Counted from the first letter of the stretch, positions 35,078 through 43,974 are shown. The stretch is DNA of 64,000 bases from Calothrix sp. FI2-JRJ7 (GCA_019359675.1 JAHHGX010000074.1:1-64000); one strand, 5' to 3'. Notes: a model not told the origin generated them from the sequence alone. Numbers and translations: made by a program.

Positions 35078-35589
35078 TAATTACCAATTACAAATCCTGT
35101 AAGTACATCAGCAATTGTAACAGCAATCACAACCAGCAAAGGAGTTCTAGCGATATTCTGCCAGTCATCATCCCTACGAACTGCGTTAATTACGCCAATT
35201 AGAGCTACTGCTATATACAGTAAATACAACGCCCGTAGCACGTTAAAAATCAAACTTATGGCCGCTTGCGTACCAGCAGCATTAGTAGTATTAGAGGTAC
35301 CTTGTGTTAAGTTCGTTCTGAAAAAATCCTCCGCACGTTTAAAAAACTGAGCTTGAGCCGGGTCTGCAAAATAGTCTAACCAAAAACAAGCTAAAATGAC
35401 ACTTACTGCAACAACCTGTAAAAATATAACTTGGCGCCTGGGTAAATTGACTTGGCGCCCGATTTGATGTATAATTACTGAAATTAAACTACCTGCGAGC
35501 AAGCAAAACAGCAGCACAGGACTTTTCAAGCTAATGGCGCCTAATAGTATTGTGCAGGCGATTAAGAAAGGTATAAATTCAAGCATCAT
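35077..35589 (-). CDS. VirB2/TrbC-like pilin-type membrane protein
   Basis: This 170-residue protein has N-terminal hydrophobic segments (about 5-45 and 55-75), then PAQAQFFKR, a plausible signal-peptidase site, then two membrane helices (about 108-133 and 148-165) joined by a charged loop (RRDDDWQNIAR), ending VLTGFVIGN. The two-helix mature region resembles VirB2/TrbC pilin subunits, but the N-terminal part is longer than usual. It is the first gene of the operon, sharing an ATG/TAA junction with the next gene. Confidence 0.6.
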   Translation of the reverse strand: MMLEFIPFLIACTILLGAISLKSPVLLFCLLAGSLISVIIHQIGRQVNLPRRQVIFLQVVAVSVILACFWLDYFADPAQAQFFKRAEDFFRTNLTQGTSNTTNAAGTQAAISLIFNVLRALYLLYIAVALIGVINAVRRDDDWQNIARTPLLVVIAVTIADVLTGFVIGN

Positions 35590-35744
35590 TAAATACCGAG
35601 ATTACAGTAACCTTCTCAGAACAATAAAAAGTACATGTATAACTATTTTCGACAGGTGGTCATGTTAATAATGATATAATGATACATTAATTTTGTTCGT
35701 CAAGATACTATAAAACTTTGATTACATTTTTTTTATATTGTTAC

Positions 35745-35920
35745 GGTGCGTGACGCTCAGAAAAAATTGAGGTAGGGTGCGTGACGCTTAAAAAAATTTG
35801 AGCGTGGTTACAAGACTTGTAGCGTCACGCACCAGCACCAGTTACTTCCTTAATCAGGTGCGTGAAAGCACTTTATATTGCGTTACATTGATTGATTGTA
35901 ATGGCTTTCACGCACCCTAC
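35745..35920. repeat. Nested palindromic repeats (GGTGCGTGACGCT and GGTGCGTGAAAGC)
   Basis: Three left arms (35745-35757, 35776-35788 and 35857-35869) and two right arms (35821-35833 and 35904-35916) make two clean hairpins: GGTGCGTGACGCT with AGCGTCACGCACC, and GGTGCGTGAAAGC with GCTTTCACGCACC. The unit's outer edge GGTAGGG supplies the TAG stop of the WcaF-type gene (35917-35919). The rest of the 327-bp gap must contain the VirB operon promoter; it is not recognised. Confidence 0.85.
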
Positions 35921-36456
35921 CATTTTCGTCGTTTAACAGGTTGTGCGGGATTACCTGAATAAATGGTCATTGACTCTAAAGAATGAGTGGTGACACTACC
36001 CAAAGTCAATACAGCACCCTTACCAATAGTTACACCCGGCCCAATCATCGACTTAGCGGCAATCCAACTACTTTCTTGAATATAAATAGGAGCTACAGAC
36101 AATTTGAAACTAGCGTCGCTCCAATCATGATTACCAGTACATAAGTACACAGCTTGAGACAAACAGACATGATTTTCGATCTTTACATGAGCAAGATTAT
36201 CAATCCAGCAATCTTCACCAATCCAAACACAATTGCCAACAGTTAGGCGCCAAGGAAATTTTACCCTAACACCAGGTTTAATCCGAACTAGTTGCCCAAT
36301 TTGCGCTCCAAATAAGCGAAGTATCCCAACTTTAATATTAGACATTGGCAACCAATGGCATTCCACCAAAGGAGAACCGACGAAGTACCATAGAATTTGC
36401 TTCCATAAAGGCGCCCCTGGTGTATAAGTGCCGATAGTATATTGGTCTAAACGCAT
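35917..36456 (-). CDS. WcaF-type polysaccharide O-acetyltransferase
   Basis: This 179-residue left-handed beta-helix (hexapeptide repeat) acyltransferase is likely to O-acetylate an exopolysaccharide. Features are the N-terminal extension LWKQILWYFVGSPLVECHWL, the repeats IGEDCWIDNLAHVKIENHVCLS, the active-site-like LCTGNHDW (His) and IGPGVTIGKGAVLTLGSV. The repeats-plus-NHDW signature is typical of the WcaF family of cyanobacterial and enteric EPS loci. The stop codon lies in the palindromic repeat. Confidence 0.9.
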   Translation of the reverse strand: MRLDQYTIGTYTPGAPLWKQILWYFVGSPLVECHWLPMSNIKVGILRLFGAQIGQLVRIKPGVRVKFPWRLTVGNCVWIGEDCWIDNLAHVKIENHVCLSQAVYLCTGNHDWSDASFKLSVAPIYIQESSWIAAKSMIGPGVTIGKGAVLTLGSVTTHSLESMTIYSGNPAQPVKRRKW

Positions 36457-36469
36457 AAAAAATTATTTC

Positions 36470-37027
36470 TCATTTACCAAGCGTTTGTGCTGTAAAAATC
36501 CACAGTACCGAACGAAGCATATCTCGGACGATACGAAAATTTGACTCTTGAGGTTGATTTGAAGGAACAGAAACAGGAGTAAAAACAATACCGCGACTGC
36601 CTAGAACTAAAGTACCAATAGCTTTAGCTCTGGGCATATGATAATCACTGGTAATTAGATACAAATGTTGAATTTTAGATTGTTGGAAATCATTTACCAA
36701 AGTAGTAAAATTAGTCACAGTATCAACTGCGTGTTGGTCAATACGTAAGCGAGTAGAATTAATACCCGCAGTTTTAAAGATTTTTTTAGTTTCTACAACA
36801 TTGGGAACCGAAGATAGCCATATATTTAGATTTGGAAACCAACGTGCAATTTCAGCAGTTGCCTCCTCGCGTTTTGGGTCACCTCCTAAAACAAAAAATG
36901 CTTGAGGTTGCGGTGCTTGATGTAACGCTATTTTAATTTTGATGGGAATGGTTAGAATCAGGGTAAGAATAAGAGCAATTATAAATAGGCGCCAGTATTT
37001 TGTTAAAAAACGATACAAAAGTTTCAT
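36470..37027 (-). CDS. YdcF/SanA/ElyC family (DUF218) protein
   Basis: This 185-residue protein has one N-terminal membrane anchor (about 14-30), then a DUF218 domain with FVLGGDPKREEATAEIARW, then YLITSDYHMPRAKAIGTLVL (the SD-x-HMPRA motif), and a C-terminal helix. Such proteins act at the envelope with unknown biochemistry, some in polysaccharide handling. It overlaps the upstream oxygenase gene by 4 bp (ATGA), so they are translationally coupled. Confidence 0.88.
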   Translation of the reverse strand: MKLLYRFLTKYWRLFIIALILTLILTIPIKIKIALHQAPQPQAFFVLGGDPKREEATAEIARWFPNLNIWLSSVPNVVETKKIFKTAGINSTRLRIDQHAVDTVTNFTTLVNDFQQSKIQHLYLITSDYHMPRAKAIGTLVLGSRGIVFTPVSVPSNQPQESNFRIVRDMLRSVLWIFTAQTLGK

Positions 37028-37857
37028 TTGCGGTAATAATGAGACTTTTTAATTCCATATTTAAACACTTTGCGAATTCCATTACGCAGTATGGCATCTC
37101 CTTGTAATATAATATCTCTAAGCTTTTGTTCTGGGCGCCCGCGAAAAGAAGTAACGTGAAAATATGATTCAGTTTCTACAGGTTGGTCAGAGAAATAATA
37201 ATTTGATACACAACAACGTTGTCCTTGATAGTTAACTTTGTTAACAGAATGTAAAGATTTTTTATTAGTCATCATAATTACTAATCGGTTGAACTTATAG
37301 TCAATAGTTCGACACTGATTTTTTAAACCGGAGTCCCACAGTTCTAAGTTGCCTCCATATTCAGGGCGCCAATTAGGAGTAACATAATATAATAAGTTTA
37401 AAACACGATACTTGTCTCGGTCTTTATCATGAGAGTTATCAAGGTGTGGATTAAGAAAACAACCCTTATCCATTAAGCTAATTCCACCTGCATACAGGTA
37501 TTCATCGGGGAATAGTTGTTTAATTCCGGTAATTTCAGAAATAACGTTTACTACTTTCGGATGTTGGAAAGCATAAATTATTTCGGATATTATCGGGCTG
37601 TATTTATCTATTTGAATTCCAACATATTTATATTCGCGCCAGTCATTCAACTGTAACATATCTTGCTTTTTAGGGAAAGCTGCGTATATACTTTTAACAT
37701 CAGCTTCATCCAACAAATGATCAAGATAACAGCTACCTATTTGCTTAGGAATATGGAACTGTTTTTTGAGGTGTTCTTTAGCTGCTTCTAATTTAGAAGC
37801 AATAATCTCAGCACATGTGTTTCGATTTAGTAAATTATCAGAAATAAAATAGTTCAT
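37024..37857 (-). CDS. 2OG-Fe(II) oxygenase
   Basis: This 277-residue protein has a prolyl-4-hydroxylase-like double-stranded beta-helix. Iron ligands are visible as H-x-D in NPHLDNSHDKD near residue 143 and a distal His in KKSLHSVNKV near 204, with an R in the following VNYQGQRCC that fits 2OG binding. YGGNLELWD is a typical family strand. It likely hydroxylates a sugar or protein/peptide in the polysaccharide pathway (inference from context). Its start codon is only 23 bp from the divergent methyltransferase start at 37881. Confidence 0.85.
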   Translation of the reverse strand: MNYFISDNLLNRNTCAEIIASKLEAAKEHLKKQFHIPKQIGSCYLDHLLDEADVKSIYAAFPKKQDMLQLNDWREYKYVGIQIDKYSPIISEIIYAFQHPKVVNVISEITGIKQLFPDEYLYAGGISLMDKGCFLNPHLDNSHDKDRDKYRVLNLLYYVTPNWRPEYGGNLELWDSGLKNQCRTIDYKFNRLVIMMTNKKSLHSVNKVNYQGQRCCVSNYYFSDQPVETESYFHVTSFRGRPEQKLRDIILQGDAILRNGIRKVFKYGIKKSHYYRK

Positions 37858-37880
37858 GTTTGTTTTGATAGCGACAATTT

Positions 37881-38774
37881 ATGTTAAACCAATTGCTTGA
37901 TTTGAAAAAATTTATATCAGTAGAAAATAATGTAGAAGCATGGGAAGATGGGATTTTAAAATGTAAAATTCCTCATATAACACCAGCGATTGAAGCAAAT
38001 AGTTATTACTTTGGGCATCCAGAATGGGGAAAGAATTATTTTGATGCTTGTCATCGAGATGAGAAATTTGTAGAACTTTGGCAGGCAGTTATAAATCGTT
38101 GGGATGCGGCTATAGTAGTTGATATTGGTTGCGGCCCAGGTAATGTGTATGCATCTTTGAAAGACCAATGTGGAGAACCAAGTTTGTTAATTGGTGTAGA
38201 TGTATCACTCGGCGCCTTAAAAATGGCTGAAAAAATTGGTTATACTCCTGTATTAGCGGATGCACATCAATTACCATTTATCTCTGGATTTGCCGATATT
38301 GTGATGCTCAACGCTTGCCTGCATCACTGCGATGATATGGGAAAAGTTTTAGCAGAAGCTGCGCGTTTAGTGCGTCCTGGTGGACTATTAATAACCGACC
38401 ACGACCCGCAACTAAGCGCTTATCAGTTTCGAGGTTTGGGTTTACTGCTGTGGCAAATACGTTTACCGTTTTATCGGTTAATAAAACGAGGTGGACATTC
38501 CACATCTCAGGAACAATTTTGGAGTATAGCAACAGAAGTACATCACAAACCAGGAGATGGTACAACACCAGAGTTTTACCGTCATATACTTGAACCGCTT
38601 GGATTTGCAGTTCAAATATATCCCCATAGTCATATGGTGGGTGAAAAAGCTTTACAAGGAGATTATGGTAAATCTTTCGACAAATGTCGTTTTGCTCAAC
38701 GCTTATCCAGTATAGACCCAGATAAAACAGAAGCAGCATTGTCGTTGATGTGTGTTGCTAGGCGCCATTCATAA
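37881..38774 (+). CDS. Class I SAM-dependent methyltransferase
   Basis: This 297-residue methyltransferase is the only plus-strand gene in a 28-kb minus-strand run. SAM-binding motif I is VVDIGCGPGNVYASL near residue 74; motif II region GVDVSLGALKMAEKIG; motif IV region MLNACLHHCDDMGKVLAEA; then RPGGLLITDHDP. Substrate unknown. It diverges from the oxygenase across a 23-bp gap and converges on the GT2 gene at 38797, with a perfect palindrome covering the gap. Confidence 0.88.
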   Translation: MLNQLLDLKKFISVENNVEAWEDGILKCKIPHITPAIEANSYYFGHPEWGKNYFDACHRDEKFVELWQAVINRWDAAIVVDIGCGPGNVYASLKDQCGEPSLLIGVDVSLGALKMAEKIGYTPVLADAHQLPFISGFADIVMLNACLHHCDDMGKVLAEAARLVRPGGLLITDHDPQLSAYQFRGLGLLLWQIRLPFYRLIKRGGHSTSQEQFWSIATEVHHKPGDGTTPEFYRHILEPLGFAVQIYPHSHMVGEKALQGDYGKSFDKCRFAQRLSSIDPDKTEAALSLMCVARRHS

Positions 38775-38789
38775 TTTAAAATGTGTTGT

Positions 38790-38813
38790 AGAGACGTTAC
38801 ATGTAACGTCTCT
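38790..38813. repeat. Perfect 24-bp palindrome between convergent genes
   Basis: AGAGACGTTACA and TGTAACGTCTCT are exact reverse complements. The hairpin sits between the plus-strand methyltransferase (stop ends 38774) and the minus-strand GT2, and supplies the GT2 C-terminal residues (ERRYM) and TAA stop. It could serve both genes as a transcription end. Confidence 0.85.
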
Positions 38814-39564
38814 CGATTTCAATTAAACGGATTGCGAGGATAATTTCAGCCAAAACACGTTGAAAAGCATAATACCAGCCTCGCCATCCATCCAAAATAC
38901 CACCTTTGAGAATTAAGCAGTAAACTAAGACAACAAAAGGTGCCACTATTTTCTGTTTGCGGATAGTATCGCTTAAACTTAGCTTACTAACTGGGGTTTG
39001 TTGTAATTTTTTAGCTTCAATTACCAAATAACGGTCTTGTGCCCATAACCAACGACTTAAAGGTTTACGGTCGTCGTGGTAAATATAATTTGAAAGCATT
39101 CCCGACTTACCTTTGACTTGTAAAAGCTGTGTGTGTCCATCATCTATGTAAATTGATTTGTCTTTACGGAAAAGAACTTGTCGGGGAGGGAGTATTGTAC
39201 CACGCAAGGGTTTACCAAACACACAGTATTTAAATTTACAATAATATCCATCGATTGGTGTATTTTCAGGTAATGCTTTGATTTCGGAAATTAGCTCCGA
39301 AGAAACTGTGTAATCGGCATCTAAAGAAAGTAACCATTCAGAAGTTACTTGTTGTAAGCCGTAATTCCACTGCATTGCATGAGTATCAAATGCACGTTGA
39401 AATATTTTAACTTGTGGGTATGATTTTAGAATATCTAAAGTTTCATCGGTGCTATAACTGTCAATCACAATAATTTGCGCTGCCCAACACAACTTTTCGA
39501 GAGTCCGGTTGATGTTGGGCGCCTCATTATAGGTGAGGATAACAGGAGTTATTTTTTCTAACAT
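38797..39564 (-). CDS. Glycosyltransferase family 2
   Basis: This 255-residue protein has the GT-A fold. It opens VILTYNEAPNINRTLEKL, then VIDSYSTDETLDIL, then the DxD motif SLDADYTVS near residue 80, followed by YIYHDDRKPLSRWLWAQDRY, a segment found in the lipooligosaccharide GT2 group (WaaE-like). A C-terminal hydrophobic helix may attach it to the membrane. It lies in the GT block and would add one sugar to the repeat unit. Its C-terminus is set by a palindrome. Confidence 0.87.
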   Translation of the reverse strand: MLEKITPVILTYNEAPNINRTLEKLCWAAQIIVIDSYSTDETLDILKSYPQVKIFQRAFDTHAMQWNYGLQQVTSEWLLSLDADYTVSSELISEIKALPENTPIDGYYCKFKYCVFGKPLRGTILPPRQVLFRKDKSIYIDDGHTQLLQVKGKSGMLSNYIYHDDRKPLSRWLWAQDRYLVIEAKKLQQTPVSKLSLSDTIRKQKIVAPFVVLVYCLILKGGILDGWRGWYYAFQRVLAEIILAIRLIEIERRYM

Positions 39565-39567
39565 ATA

Positions 39568-40752
39568 CTAACTTATAGCCATAATTGGCTGGTGCTGGAG
39601 TAAACAAGAGTAAACTTCTTGCATTTGGCAAGCTACTTTGTCCCAGGTATATTTCTCAAAGACGAATTGACGCGCACGCTCACCCATTATTCTCGCTTGT
39701 TCTGGATTGCTTAGACAATCAATTAAAGCGTTGGCAATAGCCGAGCTTTCAATGTCAACAACCAAAGCAGCTTGATTGTTTGCAGCTTCAGGAAAATTAC
39801 AACCTTTAGTGATTATGCAAGGTAAACCTGAAGCCATCCCTTCTAAAACAGACATACTAAACCCTTCTGAATACGAAGGTGCAACATAAATACTAGCGGC
39901 AGCAAGTGCAGCATATTTCATGGCGCCTGTTAACATACCCGTAAAGGTGACAGCATTAAGGCAACCTTCTTCAGCAAAGTAATTTTGAACTGTTGGTAAA
40001 AACCCAGTACTATCGGGACCTGCAACAATTAAGTGAGCATTAGGAAATTTCGCTAATGCTTTGGCAAATGCAGGCGCCAACAAGTCAAGTCCCTTCTTGG
40101 GGTCTACACGACCTAAAAAGAGAACTAAGGTTTTGTCGCGCGTATAGGGAAATTGTTTGTAAAAAGCGTCAGGGTTGTGTTGTAGTTCAAACTCTTGGCA
40201 ATTGATACCATTGGGTACTATAAATAAAGGTGCTTTGATATTTAAAGGTTTAGCGTTTTGTGCTTCTGCCTGATTTAACATTTGAATAGCGCTAGCATTA
40301 TCGAGAGCAGTTTTTTCTACTACGTTGTAGTAAAGTTTTTTCTTCCAAAATTTATAACTAAGTGCCCAAGGTTCTAACATTCCATGAGGGCTATTGATAT
40401 AAGGAATGTTATGGGTTTTACAAGCTAGGTGAGTAATAGAAACTGGATAGGAAAAAACAGCAATTGTATGTACTAAGTCGTAATTAGTAACATTATTAAA
40501 AAGCCATTTTGTCAATGAAGTACTTAATTTATAATCTCCAATATGCCAGCGTGGGAAGTATTGGAGACGGTAAAGTCCTTGATTAAGCCAAGTTCTTAAT
40601 GGTACGTCTAAATCTTCTAAGCCATTGGCATTGGTCGTGACAATATCGATGTCAATACCTAGTTTACCCAAAGCTTGAGCAAATTCGATTGCTACCTTAG
40701 AAGTACCACCATATACATCGCCAATACCAGGAATAACAAGTAAAATTTTCAT
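39568..40752 (-). CDS. Glycosyltransferase family 4
   Basis: This 394-residue protein has the GT-B fold. The N-terminal domain opens KILLVIPGIGDVYGGTSKV, and the C-terminal donor domain has FLGRVDPKKGLDLLAPAFA and the E-x7-E motif in PSYSEGFSMSVLEGMASG, followed by PCIITKGCNFPE. The frame is open to 40776, but the ATG at 40752 (MKILLV) is the family start. The gene is 3 bp from the next downstream one. Donor sugar unknown. Confidence 0.9.
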   Translation of the reverse strand: MKILLVIPGIGDVYGGTSKVAIEFAQALGKLGIDIDIVTTNANGLEDLDVPLRTWLNQGLYRLQYFPRWHIGDYKLSTSLTKWLFNNVTNYDLVHTIAVFSYPVSITHLACKTHNIPYINSPHGMLEPWALSYKFWKKKLYYNVVEKTALDNASAIQMLNQAEAQNAKPLNIKAPLFIVPNGINCQEFELQHNPDAFYKQFPYTRDKTLVLFLGRVDPKKGLDLLAPAFAKALAKFPNAHLIVAGPDSTGFLPTVQNYFAEEGCLNAVTFTGMLTGAMKYAALAAASIYVAPSYSEGFSMSVLEGMASGLPCIITKGCNFPEAANNQAALVVDIESSAIANALIDCLSNPEQARIMGERARQFVFEKYTWDKVACQMQEVYSCLLQHQPIMAIS

Positions 40753-40783
40753 GATAATATTTTTTAGACAGGTCAAAGTAAAG

Positions 40784-42106
40784 TTATTGTTTTATTTTGG
40801 CAAAATAAGCATGTTTTAGGGATAATATGCTATTTGTATAAAATTTATATAAAACTGGTTGATGGACTAACTTAGTCATAATTTTATCGTATACAGAAAC
40901 CGTCCCATTAAAATTATTAAGTTTTTCAAAAATTTGATTTTGATAAATATTTGTAGTAAAATTATATTGTTTAAGAATTTTTAGTTTTTGATTATCTGTT
41001 TGATTGCGACATGCTAAAAAGGAATTGCATAATAATTCTAGGCGCCGCGACACATGTTGATTATCAAATTTATCTATCATCTCTTTGCGTCCATATTTAC
41101 CCATTGTAGATACTTGCTTTTGGTTGTGGAGCAGTTCTATCATGGCATTAAGAAAACTTTTATAGTTATTAACTACTTTGCCAGTGTGATTATGTTCTAT
41201 TATTTCTGTTTGGCTATTATCTTTTGTAGGAGAGCTTAAGGTAATTACAGGAGTTTCGCATAATAGAGATTCTGCGAGTACTATTCCAAAGCTTTCGCCA
41301 ATTCTAGAAGCATGAAGCATGACATTCATTGTTGAGTATAAAAGCCTTAATTCATTGTCATCTGCATTTAGTATCGGTGGAATAATAAAGACTTTTTTGC
41401 CAATATTGGGTGTCAAATTTTTGACTTTATCTTGGATAGATGCTGGTGGAGCTACTAACATCAATGAAATATTATCTTGTTGTTTTGCTAATTCCTCAAA
41501 TGCGTCTATAATAATTGGATGCCATTTACCTTCACAATTGGCGCCGACTCTACCAAATACAAAATCATTTTCAGGTATACCTATGTCTTGTTTTTTCGCA
41601 GTAATTTCATTGACAGAGCTTCTATAAAAATTACTTGAAATTAGAGAATTAGGTAAAACTGTTCCTAAAGGATTATAATTCAAGGCTTTAGACCATTCTA
41701 ACCACTTCCACAAACACCATTCAGTTAAATGTAAATGTAAATCTATATATCCTGATGGAATTTGATAATCTACACGAGAAAAAATATTTGTCTCTAATAT
41801 TAATGGATTGATAGAATTCTTTAAATTTATAATTATCGGATTTATGTGCTTATCATACATACCCGGTCTATGAACATGCACAACATCTGGAGACCAATCA
41901 AAGATTTTTTGTAAAGTATTTTGGTCGTCGTTAAGGCAAACACATTCAATACCTTCGCTTTTCAAATAATCTGCTCTTGCTCCAAGTCCACTAATTGTTA
42001 AAACTTTTACTTCATTCCCAAGATTTTTCATTTCTATAGAATAGTTTTGAGCGACACGTTGAGAACCTCGGTATTCGAGGTTTTCTATAATTGTTAAATA
42101 CTTCAT
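40784..42106 (-). CDS. Glycosyltransferase family 4
   Basis: This 440-residue GT-B protein opens YLTIIENLEYRGSQRVAQNY and has the donor-domain E-x7-E motif in SRIGESFGIVLAESLLCETP near residue 277. It carries a long, Asn/Lys-rich C-terminal extension (about 350-440) that is longer than usual for GT4. It sits in the GGCGCC-poor part of the polysaccharide locus. Substrate unknown. Confidence 0.87.
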   Translation of the reverse strand: MKYLTIIENLEYRGSQRVAQNYSIEMKNLGNEVKVLTISGLGARADYLKSEGIECVCLNDDQNTLQKIFDWSPDVVHVHRPGMYDKHINPIIINLKNSINPLILETNIFSRVDYQIPSGYIDLHLHLTEWCLWKWLEWSKALNYNPLGTVLPNSLISSNFYRSSVNEITAKKQDIGIPENDFVFGRVGANCEGKWHPIIIDAFEELAKQQDNISLMLVAPPASIQDKVKNLTPNIGKKVFIIPPILNADDNELRLLYSTMNVMLHASRIGESFGIVLAESLLCETPVITLSSPTKDNSQTEIIEHNHTGKVVNNYKSFLNAMIELLHNQKQVSTMGKYGRKEMIDKFDNQHVSRRLELLCNSFLACRNQTDNQKLKILKQYNFTTNIYQNQIFEKLNNFNGTVSVYDKIMTKLVHQPVLYKFYTNSILSLKHAYFAKIKQ

Positions 42107-42156
42107 AAATTATGTTAAATTATTTTCAATTTTAAAAATTCGGAAAGAATAATTAG

Positions 42157-43272
42157 TTAGCGCTGTGCTAAAGCGTACTTCACTGCCTGCATCAACCCTT
42201 GAGCAAAATAATCTGGAGAGAAATTTTGAATGTGTTTCAAAGAAGCTTGACTCATAGCTTTTAAGTCCACAGCATCTGAGCTAATTTTAATCATCAGTTG
42301 CGTTAGCTCTTGTTGATTTTCTGGGTCAAAACCAAATCCATTAATACCCTCTAAAACTAAATCTTCAAAACAGCCACAACGGTTAGAAACAAGAACGGGT
42401 AAACCTGCTGCCATTGCTTCATTAACTACTAGTCCCCATTGTTCTTGAATACTGGTATGGATAAAGCAACCAGCATGAGCAAAATAGGGGAGCATTTCAT
42501 CTTGTTGTAGAAACCCAGGAAGACGAACGGAATTTTGTAAGCCAAATTTTGCAATTTGTTCTTTTATATTTAAGCTCAGTTCTCCATCACCGCAAATAAC
42601 TAAATCCCAAGCATTATTACCTGCTATTTGACAGTAAGCTGCATAACATGCGATGAGAAAGGGTAGATTTTTTTTAGCAACAAAGCGATTAATAGCTAAA
42701 AAGAAAGGTTTTTTGATAGGATTTGGTAAATATTTAATTTTATCCGGATGGAAGCAATTATTACCTACTACATCATAACCCAAAAAGATTGCTGACTCTG
42801 GCATCCCTAACTTAATCATGTAACGTTGATGGGGTTTTCCTCCTACTAAAGCTGATTTATATCTTCTTATCAAAAAAGATTTTACTTTTTCACGCCACCA
42901 ACTGCGACTAGCATCATCCTCTTTAGTTTCAGATAGCAAAACTGTTGGTGTATTTTTCCAAATGCTCCAAAGCAAAGCCTCACGCATTCCAGGTACACCA
43001 TAGCCACAAATAATCAGCACATCAGGCTGAACATCTGCAAGAATTTTAACAATACCTTGAAATAAATTTATTGAAGATTGCTTCTCTGCTGGTTGATGAG
43101 ATAGAACTATTCTTTTATAGGGGGCACTTAAGTTTGAATTCCAAGAATAAATTTCTGAAACTTCCCCTAGCTCTATTAAAAAGAAAGAAACGTCAGGAAA
43201 CATAACAGCAAAAGCTGAATATCGAGCAACAATATATGGACCCGATACGGTTGTCAGCGCTGCAACTTTCAT
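42157..43272 (-). CDS. Glycosyltransferase family 4
   Basis: This 371-residue GT-B protein opens KVAALTTVSGPYIVARY. The donor domain has AINRFVAKKNLPFLIACYA and the E-x7-E-like QEQWGLVVNEAMAAGLPVLV. The DASRSWWREKVKSFLIRRYK stretch is common in cyanobacterial GT4s near the membrane-binding helix. ATG at 43272 is preferred over the extension into the next gene (43311). Donor unknown. Confidence 0.9.
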   Translation of the reverse strand: MKVAALTTVSGPYIVARYSAFAVMFPDVSFFLIELGEVSEIYSWNSNLSAPYKRIVLSHQPAEKQSSINLFQGIVKILADVQPDVLIICGYGVPGMREALLWSIWKNTPTVLLSETKEDDASRSWWREKVKSFLIRRYKSALVGGKPHQRYMIKLGMPESAIFLGYDVVGNNCFHPDKIKYLPNPIKKPFFLAINRFVAKKNLPFLIACYAAYCQIAGNNAWDLVICGDGELSLNIKEQIAKFGLQNSVRLPGFLQQDEMLPYFAHAGCFIHTSIQEQWGLVVNEAMAAGLPVLVSNRCGCFEDLVLEGINGFGFDPENQQELTQLMIKISSDAVDLKAMSQASLKHIQNFSPDYFAQGLMQAVKYALAQR

Positions 43273-43285
43273 AAAGTATATGTTC

Positions 43286-43933
43286 CTATTTTGGTGAACA
43301 GATAACTCCAATACCCTCAGTAAGCTGAGGATAAAAGTGGAGTAGTAAGTTAGTTATTTTTGCAGGTAATCCAGTACCACCGTTTACAAAACTAAAGTAG
43401 CTTTCTATGATAAATCCGTGACGTTCAAGTAATGTTTTGAGAGTATGAAGTGAATGATGAGATGTATGGTCTGGATGGATTAATTCGTGTTTTGCTACTG
43501 CTCTGGCAAATCCTTTTAAAGAGTAAGCATTAGGAACGGTAATAATTAATTTAGTATTTGGTTGTGCAATTTTACTTAAACAATCTAAGGCTTTACCTGG
43601 GTTGCTAAGATGCTCTAAAATTTCACCAGCTATAATCAGATCAAATTGTTTTTTGGGGTAATCTTCATAATTTTCTATATTGCCATAATGAATATTGTCG
43701 ATGTGATGATTTACTTTTAACCAGTCAATCATTTCGACGCTAATATCCATGCCAACAACTTCTTCACTAATATTAGTTAATTTAGTATGTAAAAATCTGC
43801 CATGTTCAACAGCACTCTTGGTTTCGGGGTTATCGGTTGCTCCCAGATGAAGTATTTTTTTACCTTTACATAAGTTACAAAGATAAGTTGTTCTTTCAAC
43901 TAGTTTTATTCCTTTTAAAGAATTACGAATCAT
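43286..43933 (-). CDS. Class I SAM-dependent methyltransferase (glycan locus)
   Basis: This 215-residue methyltransferase has motif I as KKILHLGATDNPETKSA near residue 25 (degenerate GxGxG), then VVGMDISVEMIDWL, then LIIAGEILEHLSNPGKALD (motif IV), then LIITVPNAYSLKGFARAV. The HLGATD motif and 'EHLSNPG' region are shared with cyanobacterial EPS methyltransferases. It probably methylates a sugar; the substrate is not identifiable. Confidence 0.85.
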   Translation of the reverse strand: MIRNSLKGIKLVERTTYLCNLCKGKKILHLGATDNPETKSAVEHGRFLHTKLTNISEEVVGMDISVEMIDWLKVNHHIDNIHYGNIENYEDYPKKQFDLIIAGEILEHLSNPGKALDCLSKIAQPNTKLIITVPNAYSLKGFARAVAKHELIHPDHTSHHSLHTLKTLLERHGFIIESYFSFVNGGTGLPAKITNLLLHFYPQLTEGIGVICSPK

Positions 43934-43974
43934 AAATCCTCTACTTTAATTTAAATGCTTATTAGTACTAAATT

